Below are positions 1 to 10,639 of a DNA stretch of 64,000 nucleotides, one piece after another. Below the pieces are notes generated by a model. The model searched no databases, had not been told where the DNA came from, and was given only the letters and a program-made list of their open reading frames with translations. The position numbers were made by a program, and so were the translations under genes. Source of the DNA: Fremontodendron californicum (lineage: Eukaryota; Streptophyta; Magnoliopsida; Malvales; Malvaceae); assembly GCA_030761205.1 (NCBI GenBank), contig JAULJL010000004.1, positions 20,247,172 to 20,311,171 of the forward strand, in the 5' to 3' direction. Within the stretch, counting starts at the first letter, position 1. Every line of letters starts with the position of its first letter.

Positions 1-483
1 ACTTGAGGTAACAAGGGATTATGTGACTTGAGGTAAAGACTATGGCTCTTCGAAAATCCTGAAATAATGAAAAGTGTATATGGGTGACTTAAACCGAAAT
101 ATATCCTATATCCTACATTGACCCTAGCCTTTCATTACAATCTTAATAAAGTCCTAATGATCCTTGTTGAAGTGTTAGTCTACATTAGTGGAGAAAGATG
201 AAAAGCAAACATATGAGAATCTAGTACTTAATCGTATTTTGCATTGGCATAAACTTATTCAGATTGCATGGAATGATTTGCAAAGAGATTATTCACACAC
301 ACATTGGAAATCCATTCAAGCATGAGGCTTACGATTGAATTGAATCAAGAACTTGGATGATGTATGTATTCTACCTTGAGTCAGGATGTTGAGATAACTT
401 TTGAGGACATTTAAGGGAATCGTTATTTGAGTGCATTCATCTCTAGCTTTGTTTTATTTTGCTCTAGGACTAGCAAAATCCTA
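1..483. other. Noncoding stretch, probable 3' end of an LTR element
   Basis: No open reading frame of note lies here. The stretch runs into a purine-rich tract and then a TG-starting sequence that looks like an LTR, so I infer it is the 3' untranslated part of a retrotransposon whose body lies left of the window. Nothing else in the window resembles it, so the family is not identified. Confidence 0.35.
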
Positions 484-495
484 AGTTTAGGGGTG
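484..495 (+). other. Polypurine tract-like motif before an LTR start
   Basis: The sequence AGTTTAGGGGTG sits immediately before TGATAACTCT. A G-rich purine tract directly before a TG dinucleotide is the usual arrangement for plus-strand priming at the 3' LTR of plant Ty3/gypsy elements. Purine content is imperfect and there is only one copy, so the call is moderate. Confidence 0.4.
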
Positions 496-870
496 TGATA
501 ACTCTATGAAATAGAGTTATTTGATCACATTTTGTGCTTTGAATTTTGCTAAATCCTTGAGTTTAAACTAGGAATTATTAATTTTTAGCTTCTTTTTATG
601 TTAGTTTTATTTATTTATTTCATGATTATATTAGGCAATAACTTAGTGTTTTGTGTTTTGTAGGTGCAAAGGAAGGGGGATAGATTTGACCTCTAGAGCT
701 TATTGCTAAGAAAACATGATTTTGAAGTCTTTATTCAAGAAAACTTTCTTCTTGACTTGTGAAGCTAATTCTTAGAGCTTTCCAACGGTATATTACTTGT
801 CCAAAAAAGCATAAGTTTTGGTCATCCAAATCTGCTAAGAAATTGCGAGAAAAATACAAAAGACAGCGAT
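496..870 (+). repeat. Putative LTR fragment (5' part)
   Basis: It begins TGATAACTCTATGAAATAGA, which contains the short inverted match ACTCTATGAAATAGAGT near the start. It is AT-rich and noncoding, and at about 870-900 it gives way to gag-coding sequence. No second copy is present in the window, so the right boundary is an estimate. It could be the LTR of a different element from the gag-pol to its right, because no primer-binding site is visible between them. Confidence 0.35.
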
Positions 871-899
871 GACGACGAGCGTAACCCACTCTCCCTGGT

Positions 900-1830
900 C
901 ATTTGTCAAGTTCCAGTACCACGGAAAATCAAACTCTCCTCAAACATATACAATGGAACTGCTGATCCTGCAGACCACATAAACCACTTCTGGTCATTCC
1001 ATAACTTGAGAAATGTGCCAGATATTGCACAATGCACAATCTTCCCTACCACCCTCCGGGGCCTAGTCAAAACTTGGTGGTACTCCCTGAACCCTGAGTG
1101 AATCATCAATTGTGACTAGCTAGGAAGAAATTTCCTAGCTCATTTTGGCAGTTGCAAGATAGGAGCAAGGACATCCTCCAGTTTGATGTCTATAAAACAG
1201 AACCCTAATGAGATCTTGAGGGAGTACATTAAGAGGTTCAACTCAGCTACTTTTGAGGTGCAAGAACTAGATGATGAATGTGCGATCCAGGCATTCACCT
1301 CGGGGGTACACCACAAGTACCTCCATTATGCCTTTATGGATGTCTAACCCACAAAAATGTACCAGCTATATGAAAAAGTCCAAAAGTATGCTGAGGCAGA
1401 GGAAATTGAAATTGCCTCTAGAAAGCTTGAGCAGTCAGACAGATACCAGTGTAGAGATCATTTTAATCGACCAGGTAGAAGACAGGACTGTTTTGGTCAA
1501 ATGCAACAACAAGATACCAAACTTGCCAAGAATAACCAAAACCAGCAAAACAGAAAGAGGGAATAGGTACCCTCATACTCCAAGTACGAGAATTTCACCC
1601 CATTCAATGCTAGCAGAACACAATTTCTTAACGCAATAATGAAAGAGGGGCTTGTTGAGAGACCCCTCCATGGAAAGGTAACAAAAACAAAAGAAACCCA
1701 AAAAAGCATTGTGAATTCCATAACGATATTGGCCATATTACTGGGGACTTCTTTAGCCTTAATAATGCTATTGAATCATTGATTCAAAGTGGCAAGATCA
1801 AACTGACCATCCACATTCAGCACCTAGAAA
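900..1830 (+). pseudogene. gag: Ty3/gypsy (Tat-like) gag, degenerate
   Basis: The conceptual product matches the plant retrotransposon Gag core. It has a segment like DPADHINHFWSFHNLRNVP, then TTLRGLVKTWWYSLNP, then a region reading NPNEILREYIKRFNSATFEV, all characteristic of the capsid-like domain. The track continues as YQLYEKVQKYAEAEEIEIA, and at about 1708-1760 there is a knuckle-like CEFHNDIGHITGD whose last cysteine position is a phenylalanine. The frame is interrupted by stops (for example near 1100, 1345 and 1566) and at least two frame changes. Gag would form the virus-like particle and bind element RNA; this copy cannot. It directly precedes protease and RT remnants in the same orientation. 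Confidence 0.8.
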
Positions 1831-2039
1831 TCATGATCAGGCTACTGGTAAACACCCGATCATTGGCATTATTAACGTCATTGTGGGAGCAACAAAAGAT
1901 TAGGCGACCAGCAAGTCCAAAAGAAAATCCCACCTCTATAGTGTTATGGTCATCAACGCCCTGCAAAAATGGATAAAATAGGATGACTGGTTGACAGCCT
2001 TCAATGAGAATGACAATAACCTTATGACTGACAATGACA

Positions 2040-2404
2040 ACGATCTAATCGTTGTGTCGGAGACCATTGAAAACTACTAGGTGAACTGGATTCTGGTCGA
2101 CAATGAAAATATTGTTGAGATAATGCATTGGGAAGCAATCCTAAGAATGGGACTTACTCAAAAGGATCTAACACCTTCACCACCCATTTACAGCTTTACA
2201 AACTAGCCAATACTAGTGACAAGATCTATCTTACTCCCTGTCACATTAGGCGATGGCGAACATACAGTCACAAGCATGGTAGAATTTGTTGTGGTTGACC
2301 ATCCTTTCGCCTATATTATAATCTTAGAACGCCCAGTGACGAAAAAGACCAGGATGGTAACAACAGCTTATTGTCTGACAGTCAAATTCCTAATACCAAC
2401 ATGA
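2040..2404 (+). pseudogene. pol: Retroelement aspartic protease remnant
   Basis: The plus-strand translation contains ILVDNENIVEIMHWEAILRM followed by GLTQKDLTPSPPIYSFTN and a run ending IILERPVT, the layout of the plant Ty3/gypsy protease. The catalytic triad D-S/T-G expected at the start reads D-N-E at about 2099-2107, so the enzyme would be inactive even without the stop near 2205. It lies between gag and RT of the same element, as expected for a gag-pro-RT order. Confidence 0.7.
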
Positions 2405-2699
2405 ATTGGTTACTTAAAGTCAAACCAAACAATCGCAAGACAATGCCACTTGCTATCTATCCAGTTGACCAAAAAACAGCTTCTACAGCCCCAATCTTCT
2501 GAAACTGGTACCTTATCACTCCTCATCCATAGTCATTGACACTTAAAAACCCTCGACAAGAAAGAAGGCTCCGGGTAGTACTAAGCTCAACCAGTAGAAA
2601 AAACAACTTCCATCCCATTATATGAAGACAGTCATGATCTTTCCACTAATATCAGAGCTTCTTTAGATTCTAGAGTAAAAAATAGCTTGACACGTTTCT

Positions 2700-3585
2700 T
2701 AAGCAAAATGCTGATGTATTTGCTTGGTTTGCAATTGACATGACTGGGACCGATACCCAGGTCATCAGGCACTCCCTGAACGTAGAACCAAGCATGAAAC
2801 CAATTAGACAAAAGAAATGACAATTTGCTCCAGAAAAGGTGCAGGCAATCATGGAAGAAACTGAAAAGTTGCTTACAATTGGTTACATCAAGGAGGTATA
2901 ATATTTGGAATGGTTAGCTAATGTAGTTATGGTGAAAAAAAAATGGGTAGTGGAGAATGTGTGCCGACTTCAGAAACCTAAACAAAGTTTGTCCCAAAGA
3001 TAGCTTCACACTCCCAGCAACCGACAGACTTGTGGATGCTTCTGCAGGGCATAGGTATCCAAGCTTTATAAAGCCTTTTTTTGTTTTAACCAGATAAAAA
3101 TGGATCCAGTCGACCAATAAAAGACAGCTATCATCACTAAAGATGAAATTTTTTGCTACCAAGTGATGCCATTTGGCCTAAAAAATGTCAGAGCAACCTA
3201 CCAGCGATTGGTAAACAAGGTCTTCAAACAACAAATTGGTAGATCTGTGAAAGTCTATGTTGATGCCATGTTAGTAAAGAGCCCTTCCATAGACCAACAC
3301 GTTGACGACCTAGTAGAAATATTTTAAGTACTGCGCAAGTATGATATGAAACTAAATCCTACCAAGTGTACATTTAGGGTAGCGCATGAAAGTTTTTAGG
3401 GTTCATGGTTTCCTCCGGGGGAATTAAAGCAAACCCTAAAAAAATCCAGGCTATATTAGACATGACACCCCCTACAACTATAAAGGAAGTACAATGCTTG
3501 ACAAGTATAGTAGCAGCATTAAATTGATTTATTTCCAAATTGGCTGATAAATGCTTTCCTTTCTTTAAGATCCTGCACAGTGCAA
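2700..3585 (+). pseudogene. pol: Ty3/gypsy reverse transcriptase, degenerate, YVDA box
   Basis: It starts with DVFAWFAIDMTG, the usual lead-in to Tat-lineage RT, and continues through PEKVQAIMEETEKLLTIGYI, CYQVMPFGLKNVRATYQRLV and VKVYVDAMLVKS. The catalytic YxDD box is YVDA (3256-3267), so the second metal-binding aspartate is lost. Several stops and frame breaks (near 2818, 2899, 3117, 3325 and 3398) confirm decay. Normal RT copies element RNA into DNA in the particle. Order and orientation match the gag and protease to the left and RNase H to the right. Confidence 0.8.
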
Positions 3586-3689
3586 CAAGGTTCAGGTGGA
3601 ACGAGATTGCCAAAAAGCATTTGAAAAGCTAAAATAGTATCTCTGCTCAACACTGCTACTAGCAAGCCCTAAATAAGGAGAACAATTAT

Positions 3690-4232
3690 CCTTGTATCTG
3701 GTAGCCTCATATGAGATAGTGGCTACAGTATTGGTGAAAAAATCTTCCAAAGTTTAATTTCCTGTATACTATGTTAGCAGGGCACTAAAGAAAGGGGAGA
3801 TCAATTATACAAGACTTGAAAAGGTGATCTACGCCTTGATAATTGCTGCCAGAAAGTTGAGGCAATACTTCCAAGTTCATCCCATTATAATGCTAACTGA
3901 TCAACCACTTAAAGTGGTCATTTTAAAAGTTGATTCTACGGGAGATTGGTTCGATAGAGTGTGGAGCTCAGCAATTTTGGGTTGCAATACAAACCCAGAA
4001 AGGCAATTAAAGCAGGCTCTCGCTGACTTTATCGCAAAATGTTCCTTCGCAACAGCATCAGCTCCCAACCAATACTTAAGATCAGACCCTAAACCGGCTA
4101 ACAAGCAGTCTGGTCCCTTAAAACTGGCTAAAACCACAAGAAAACCCCTACTACATGACCCATAGGATAAAGACACCTGAATTCTATATGTTGATGGGTC
4201 GTCAGGAAAAAATGGATCCAGAGCAGGAATTT
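3690..4232 (+). pseudogene. pol: RNase H plus start of second (archaeal-type) RNase H
   Basis: The translation includes PVYYVSRALKKGEINYTRLE and KVIYALIIAARKLRQYF followed by VHPIIMLTDQPLKVV, the classic Ty3/gypsy RNase H. After a linker it reads ILYVDGSSGKNGSRAGI at about 4177-4230, the opening of the additional RNase H found in Tat/Ogre lineages. The second domain stops abruptly at 4232, where TGTTGGGATTCGG begins. I take this as the edge of the copia element inserted in this gene. Stops at about 3760 and 4165 show that this copy is dead. Confidence 0.75.
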
Positions 4233-4480
4233 GTTGGGATTCGGATCATGCTCAAACAGAGATAATGTATAATTTAATCAACAAGTTAAATTAACAACGC
4301 AGCAGAATAAAACAAAAACAAAGAGAAACCGAATCCCTCCATGGATCTGCCTATGAATTCAAAATGATCATCCTGTCAAGAATAGATAACAATCAAAATC
4401 TCATACCTCTGTAATGGAGATTGCCAAAACATGTATTGCGGCAATATCACTTGATTAGAGATATTATTCAAAGAGTGATA
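4233..4480 (-). repeat. Copia terminal noncoding end, possibly rearranged LTR
   Basis: Noncoding sequence between the pol gene of the host element and the copia RNase H. It starts TGTTGGGATTCGG, compatible with an LTR end. A near-inverse GAGAAACCGAATCCC lies at about 4323-4337. At about 4445-4475 the plus strand reads YHLIRDIIQR, which is the C-terminal RNase H motif of copia elements in the opposite orientation to the rest of the copy. A small inversion or a foreign copia fragment is therefore likely here. Confidence 0.4.
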
Positions 4481-4499
4481 TAAGTATGGAAAGGGTACC

Positions 4500-4770
4500 C
4501 ACAGTAAAGTGCTCCATTGTTATCACAGTAAAGTGGTACTGGATCAACAATGCTTAGAACCACACCAAATTCAGTTATGAACTTCTTAATCCAAACAGCC
4601 TCCTTCGGTGCCTCATACGCGGAGATGTATTCAGCTTCTGTTGTTGAATCTGCAGTTGTAGTCTGTTTGGAACTTTTCCAACTGATTGCAGCTCCATTTA
4701 AGGTAAATACGTAACCGTCCTGCGATTTTCTGTCATCCTTATCAGTTTGGAATCCAGCATCTGTATAACC
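4500..4770 (-). pseudogene. pol: Copia RNase H domain
   Basis: On the minus strand the product reads GYTDAGFQTDKDDRKSQDGY, then GAAISWKSSKQTTTADST, TEAEYISAYEAPKEAVWIKK and PVPLYCDN. The acidic residues expected for catalysis (the D of YTDAG, the E of TEAEY, the D of YCDN) are present. The end after YCDNNGA diverges from the family and runs into the rearranged noncoding end, so the domain is truncated. RNase H removes the RNA strand from the hybrid during reverse transcription. Confidence 0.8.
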
Positions 4771-5560
4771 CCTAATTCAGAGTTTAGTCCCTCCATAGAC
4801 CAAGAAAGTATCCTTAATGCTTCTCAAGTACTCAAGGATATTCTTCGTAGTAGTCCAGTGACTTTCACCAGGATTGCCCTTTTGGTATCTGCTCATGACA
4901 GTCAGAGCGTATGATACATCTGGTCTATTGCACAATATAGCATACACGATAGATCCAATTGCCGAAGCATATAGAATCCTATCGACCCATGTCCTTTCAT
5001 CTAATGTTTTAGGACACATCTCTTTCGGCAGATGTATGGCATGCAACATAGGCAAGTTACCTCTTTTGAAGGTATCCATGCTAAACCTTTTAGCACCTTG
5101 TCTATGTAAGTGGATTGGGATAATCCAAGCAGTCTTTTCGATCTATCTATATAGATCTTAATTCCCAAAATAAATGTTGCTTCTCCCAAATCCATCATAG
5201 AGATTTGTTTGGATAGCCAGACCTCAATCGTCTGTAGCATAGGTACAATATTCCCTATAAGCAATATGTTATCGACATGTAGCATCAGGAAAACAACTGC
5301 GAGTTCGTTTACCTTCTTATAAACACATGGATCATCAGGATTCTAGATAAAACCAGATCCTTGGATCATCTTATCAATCCTGATGTTCCAGCTCCGAGAT
5401 GCTTACGCTAATCAATATGCAACGCATCACATTTCAGTAGAAATCCATATTTCACTGGATCATGTTTATCCCAACTAGACATTCGGAGCACTTGTGTTCT
5501 TTAAGCATTGATTTGAGCATCTAATGCCTTAATCATAGGCTTAGGGTCCAAGGGAATGTT
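4771..5560 (-). pseudogene. pol: Copia reverse transcriptase, broken
   Basis: Minus-strand segments read MLHVDNILLIGN, then SMMDLGEATFILGIKIYIDR, GLSQSTYIDKVLKG, LDERTWVDRILYASAIGSI and RPDVSYALTVMSRYQ. These are the C-terminal half of a Ty1/copia RT. The family box YVDD appears as HVDN (5268-5279), so both the tyrosine and one catalytic aspartate are changed. Frame breaks near 5000-5090 and 5290-5400 and stops upstream show that this is a pseudogene. It continues directly into RNase H. Confidence 0.85.
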
Positions 5561-5845
5561 AGGTTGTGGTTCTTGAAATTCTTCAAGTTCTACTTTACTC
5601 CCACTGAATCCTTCTAGTAGAAACTCTTTTCTAGAAAAGCAGCGTGTTTTGACACAAACACCTTTTGATCAGTAGGACTGTAAAAGTAATATCCAACAAT
5701 CTCTTTAGGATATCCCACAAACTTACATTTTTCTGATCTAGCTCACAACTTATTAGAAGGTACTTGCTTCACATAAGCAGTACATCCCCAAATCTTTAGA
5801 AAAGATAAACATGGCTTCTTGCCTTTCCATATCTCATATGGTACC
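5561..5845 (-). pseudogene. pol: Copia integrase C-terminal region
   Basis: Minus-strand reading gives KPCLSFLKIWGCTAYVKQ, then KCKFVGYPKEIVGYYFYSPT and QKVFVSKHAAFLEK, the conserved stretch after the integrase core in Ty1/copia. One stop replaces a codon after the SNKL region. The gene is cut at 5845 by the element 1 LTR, and its upstream integrase core lies at 24519-25140. Confidence 0.8.
5841..5845. repeat. Target-site duplication, left (GTACC)
   Basis: GTACC precedes the 5' LTR start and recurs directly after the 3' LTR end at 24514-24518. Five-base duplications are normal for Ty3/gypsy integration. The pair fixes both ends of element 1. Confidence 0.85.
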
Positions 5846-6639
5846 TATAGACACCTAATTTTGTCCGGACCACTAAATCAGGTATGTTTTCTTCCTAAAG
5901 TGATGTTTCCAACTGCAAAAAAGATTTTCTCATCCTGCAGGTGGTACTCCGAGACTTAGTCTAAGAAGTCCAGAATAAAAAGTCAAACTTGAAAAAAATC
6001 AACCTCGAAAAAGTCAACCCCAAAAAGTCAACTACTAAAAAAGTCAACCCACTTTCAAAATCAAGATTTGAAGTTCAATTGAAAAATGGTGGAAGAATTT
6101 TGATAATCCAAGGTCTACATTGAAAGATATGGAGTTCGAAAGTTGGTTTATGGAGATTCAGTAGAAAAAAACCCTAGTTCGGGAAATTTGGGGAAAAGTG
6201 CTTAAAAAATCAAATTGGTCGAAATTGAAGGTTTCAAATGAAAGATAAACACTGACTACGGGTAACGGAGTAGCTACTTGGAAGAAAAACTGAAGGAAAA
6301 GTCAATTCGGAAGAAAACCGAGAATTAGGGTTTTTAATGGATTTTGGTGAAATTGGGAAAATTACAGAAATGCCCTGATTCGATAAAATTAAATCCCTAA
6401 TTGATGAGGAATGTGTAAACACGGATAGCCCAAGGCTCAGCTTGAAGTAATTCCGAGAAAATAATCGATTGGAGGAAAAATGGAAAAACGAGGAAATTCC
6501 CGATACTGAAAAGAGAAAAAATCAAATTGGAAGGAAACTTGATAGTAAAAATTGGGCGTTTTCAGACCAACTCCAATTCAATATATAACAAAGGCACAAA
6601 AAAAGAAAATCTAGAAATCGAACTTGTTTTGACCAAAAC

Positions 6640-7270
6640 CGGGCTTTGGAGACAAAAAGATAAACTTGGAAAATTCGGGAAAAATAGAAAATGTGCTCCA
6701 AAAATTCCCAAAATTTGCAGATCTCATCTTTAAATCATTCGAAAGAGATTGGCGAAAGAAATTCCAGAATCGGAGCTCGTTTGCAAAATATCAAATTTCG
6801 GGCCCACTAAGCTAAAAACTCTAGAAGAAAAATCTCGGAAAAATAGAAAATGAGTTCCAAAAATTCTAAATATTTGCAGATCTCATTCTTAAATTATTTG
6901 GAAGAGATTGGCTAAAGAAAATCTGGATTTGGAGTTCGTTTGCAAAATGGCCAAATCCCTGGCCCACATGCAAAAATTCAAGTAGATAAATCCTGAAAAA
7001 ATAGCAAATGAGCTCCAAAAATGACCAAAACTTCCAGATCACACTTAAAATTTATTTGGAAGAGATTGGTGAAGAAAAATCTAGATTCAGAGCTCGTTTA
7101 AAAATGGTTAAAATTCGGGTACACAAAGGGCAATTTTGGAAGAAAAAATCCAAAAAAAATAGCAAATAGACTAAAAATTTTGAAAACTTCCAGAATTTAG
7201 TTTTTATTTTTATTTTGGAAGTATTGAAAAAAGAAAATTTGAATTTGGGATCCGTTTGCTATTTATTTAG
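6640..7270 (+). repeat. About 160-bp tandem units inside the 5' LTR
   Basis: Four imperfect units each contain AAATGAGCTCCAAAAATT, a GCAGATCTCATTCTTAAAT segment, GAAGAGATTGGCGAAAGAAA and GGAGCTCGTTTGCAAAATGG. Spacing between equivalent points is about 155-160 bp. The same unit occurs in every LTR of this family in the window and is strongly amplified in the right part (42960-54120 and 62040-62730). Confidence 0.85.
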
Positions 7271-9469
7271 GTTCGGGGGTCAAAAGGGTCATTTTACGGA
7301 AGAAACCAAAAAGGGCTTTTCTTGCAATGGAATTGGGCTGGATTTTAAGAGGGAAATCAGCCAAGCCCATGATGGAGATTAATTTTGCTGAGCCATTTCA
7401 TCTAAGGGCTAAGAGAGAAGAGGAAGGTAGTTAATTTTGTGATCAAGCCTTTGAATTTGCAACATATGGACCAATGGTTGGAGAGGGATGATGTCATATT
7501 TATGATCCTATTTATGACAACATCTTCATGACATCATATATTTAGAGGCTATTTATTCCAATCTAATGGTGGGCTTTTTACGTAGAAAGCATCTTGGATT
7601 AAGGGCCATTGGATTAAAATTGGTTAGGAAAAAACTACAACATTCTAGAGAATTCTATACACCATTTGGCCAAGGCATTTGGGAGAGGGGGAATTCAGAT
7701 TTTTTTGGAGCTTTAGGGGCTGAATAGAGGCAGTAGCTAAGGGAAAAAAGAGAAAAAAAAAAAGAAAGGAAAAAGATAGGAGAAAAAAGGAGAAGAAAAA
7801 ATAAAGGTTTGGCTTGCTACTTCTTCATTTGGAAAGCTAGGGCAAGGTAGCTGTGTTCTTTCATGGTTTTCTCATACTGTGTTGACATGATTTTGATATT
7901 TTGGTTGTCATTTTATTCTCTTTTATGAAATAAACTTGTTTTTGAAAATAAGTTCTAAGGAGCTTCTACTTTGTTTTTTTAAAAGAAATCAAGAAAACAA
8001 GTTTTTCTCTATTTTTCATCATGGTTGAATGAATCACATTTGTTAAATGATTTTGTGTTTGATCTTGTTTATGTGATTTTTTGTTGTAGGTTAGCTTACT
8101 TGTGGTAGATTAGCTTGATTGTGGTAGTTTAGCTATAGACCATGCCATGTGTTTGTAAAAATGTCTAGCTATATTCATGCATTTGCATTATGATTGCTTA
8201 GTTTAGCATGTTTCCTTTTTAGTCTAGTATTTAGTATGCCATGTGTTTGTGTTATTGCCATGCATTTTTTAGGTCTAGGTCTTATTTGCATTGCCATGCA
8301 TTTTAGACCTAAGTTGCATTAAATGCCATGCAAGTTCATTTTAGGTCTAGGCCATATTCTCTATGCCATGCAATTTTTCATGTCATTTAGGTTTTAAATC
8401 ATGCATTCAATTTGCTGTATGATCATGCATTTCATGTCATGCCACATGATTTATGACTTAGGCCAATCGATGGTTCAAAGTCATGCTCAGTTGTGCATAC
8501 TTGTGGAAAATTAAAGAGTTGTCAAATTGATTATTCTACCTTTGTGATTTTTTTTACTTAGCCAATTTTTGTCTAACTTTTTAAAAGTGTTAGCTACTGT
8601 TTGTGGGTTTTTAGGAGAGTCTCCAACTTTTTTACTTTGATTTTTAAATGATTTTATCAAAGGCAAAAAAAAAGTCTTTTGGCAAAACAGCTTTTTCACC
8701 CAGTACTAGGACTTTCTCGATTTTTTTGGGAAGTCATCTTTAATCCAAAAATTATGGAAATATTTTCTCGTGTAGTTTTACATGTTTTGAGTCTCCAGTA
8801 TTATTTTTAGATTTTTTTGAAGTTTTAAAATTAAAAAATCATGTTTTAAAATCGGACAGTAGAGGCAGATTTGAATTGAAAAGAAAAACAATTGTTAAAT
8901 TTGGCTAAGGCATTTAGAGAGGATTGCTCAGAAAATTTAGCTAATGCCTTAGGGTAATTTCTAAGCCTTTTTAAACTCTAAAAATGATTTTATAAACCTC
9001 GGGTTAAGGGTGGTCAAGTATGGGATTTTAAACCTAGAAAATTATAGCCATTTTTAAAGGGTTTGGCTAGGGTTTCAATCTTCATTCAAGTTTCTTTCAA
9101 AATTGTTTTCAAACAAATCACAAAGTATTTTGATTTTAGAAAATTTAATTTGATATATTTTCCTAAGGTAGCCAGATATCGTTTTAGATATACTGATTTC
9201 CTTAATTAAAGAAAAAAAATACACTTTCATGCATTGCATTTTCCATATTCATGCATTTTATATAATATGTGATTTTTGCTATGATAATTTCTATGATATT
9301 GTTATTAATTTTATTTATTTTATGGTGTTATGTTGTTTGTTATATGGTTTTGAATATTACATGCTATCCTATGCTTTTTATTTAGTTATTTATTTTTGTC
9401 ACATTATTTAGCATATATTATATTCATGCATTATTATTTTATTTTTCTTTTCATGCATATTATATGATA

Positions 9470-9900
9470 GCATTATTTTATGTTTCATGTCATTTCATGT
9501 CATTTAGATTAAATTCCATATCATTTAGATCATATTATTTAGAATATACCATGTCATTTAAAATATGCCACATTATTTAAATTTGCCATGTCATTTAAAT
9601 CATATCATTTCATTTAGAAAATCATGTCATTTAAATCATATCATTTCATTTAGAATATCATATTATTTAAGTTGTTTCATTTTATTTAGAACATATCATG
9701 TTACTTAAGATATTTCATTTTATATAGAATATATTATGTCACTTAAGATATTACATTTCATTTAAGATGTTTCATTTCACTTAGAATATACCATGATATT
9801 TAGGATATTCCATTTCATCTAGAATATACTATGCCATTTAAATTATATCATATCATTTAGGTTGCATTATATATCTAGACTTTGCTATGTCATTTTATTT
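9470..9900 (+). repeat. AT-rich short-repeat block of the LTR
   Basis: Dozens of variants of CATTTAGAATATATCATGTC follow one another, with 18-40 bp between related points. Equivalent blocks lie at about 23420-23770 and 30000-30420 in the other long LTRs. Copy number differs among the three, as expected for a slipping minisatellite. No coding capacity. Confidence 0.75.
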
Positions 9901-10620
9901 ATGTCATACATGTTCATATTCATTTTTTTAAATGTTTTGAAACAGGTAATGATTTTCAATAAAATAAAGATATTCTCGAGTTAAAATAATTAATGAGTTC
10001 TCTGCCGAGTTTGCTAGGGAGAATATCATCAATTATCATTAATAATAGAATATATTCTTTAAAACGAGAATGATTTAAAAAAATTTCCAAATAAATAAAA
10101 ATTTATATATTTCTCCATATTTGTTGGGAAATATAGGAAAATTTGGAATTAATAAATTCCGGATTGTTTTCAAATAAAAATGGAATTATTTTTCTTTAAA
10201 TTGGGAATTAACTTGAAATACTAAATTTAAAATCGACTTTTTTACCGAGACTTGAGATAACGCACAATTAATAAGGTACCATTTTATACAGGCGTTGTGG
10301 GGGTGCTAATCCTTCCCCACACGTAACCGAGTCCCGAACACGCTTCTTTGATTTCTCTGGTTTAAAACGCAGACTTGAAATTGGTTTTAAAAATGTTTTA
10401 ATTAATTTTAAAATGTTTTATAAAACCGATTTTAATAGGTGGCCAATCACACCTAGCTAAAAAAGATTGGTGGCGACTTTATATTATTTTCAAGGTCATT
10501 TTCAAAACTTTCATTTTTCAAGAGGAATTAAGTCGACTTTTCCTCGGTTTTTTTTAATGTCACGCTTAACGAATATAAAGTCTTGCGATGAGACTTGTTA
10601 TTTTTTAGGTTGCGATAGCT

Positions 10621-10639
10621 TGGCGACTCCACTGGGGAC
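10621..10639 (+). other. Primer-binding site of element 1
   Basis: TGGCGACTCCACTGGGGAC starts three bases after the LTR end. Its complement ends in CGCCA, as a mature tRNA 3' end would. The same 19 bases occur in reverse at 47112-47130 and 59545-59563, each next to an LTR end. From memory this matches the tRNA-Arg-type PBS of Ogre/Tat elements; I could not check the tRNA. Confidence 0.85.

Larger units (their letters stand above)
4233..5845 (-). mobile_element. Ty1/copia element, 3' half (left arm of a split copy)
   Basis: Read on the minus strand this arm gives the integrase C-terminal region, RT and RNase H of a Ty1/copia element, then a short noncoding end with TG at its outer border (4233). 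It is cut at 5845/5846 by the LTR of element 1. The missing 5' half continues in the same orientation at 24514. The 5-bp GTACC flanks both sides of the interruption (5841-5845 and 24514-24518), so the two arms were one element before that insertion. A copia LTR on this side is not clearly delimited. Confidence 0.8.
5846..10617 (+). repeat. 5' LTR of element 1 (4772 bp)
   Basis: It begins TATAGACACC, where the 3' LTR has TGTAGACACC, and ends TTGCGATA where the family terminus is TTGCGACA. Both differences look like point decay of a TG...CA LTR. Inside, in order, are a short AAAAAGTCAACC-type repeat (about 5980-6050), a block of about 160-bp tandem units (6640-7270), an A-rich stretch (7740-7805), a segment rich in GCCATGCA and TTTGTG motifs (8090-8480) and an AT-rich short-repeat block (9470-9900). 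No protein is encoded. Confidence 0.9.

Noticed and set aside
1497..1736. Minus-strand open frame over gag
   Set aside because: It is the shadow of the plus-strand gag-coding sequence and has a hydrophobic composition typical of antisense AT-rich DNA.
3824..4165. Independent 113-codon gene
   Set aside because: It is the RNase H part of the decayed pol, in frame with neighbouring motifs, not a separate gene.
10621..10639. tRNA gene fragment
   Set aside because: Only the 19 bases complementary to a tRNA 3' end are present, next to an LTR end. That is a primer-binding site, not a tRNA gene.
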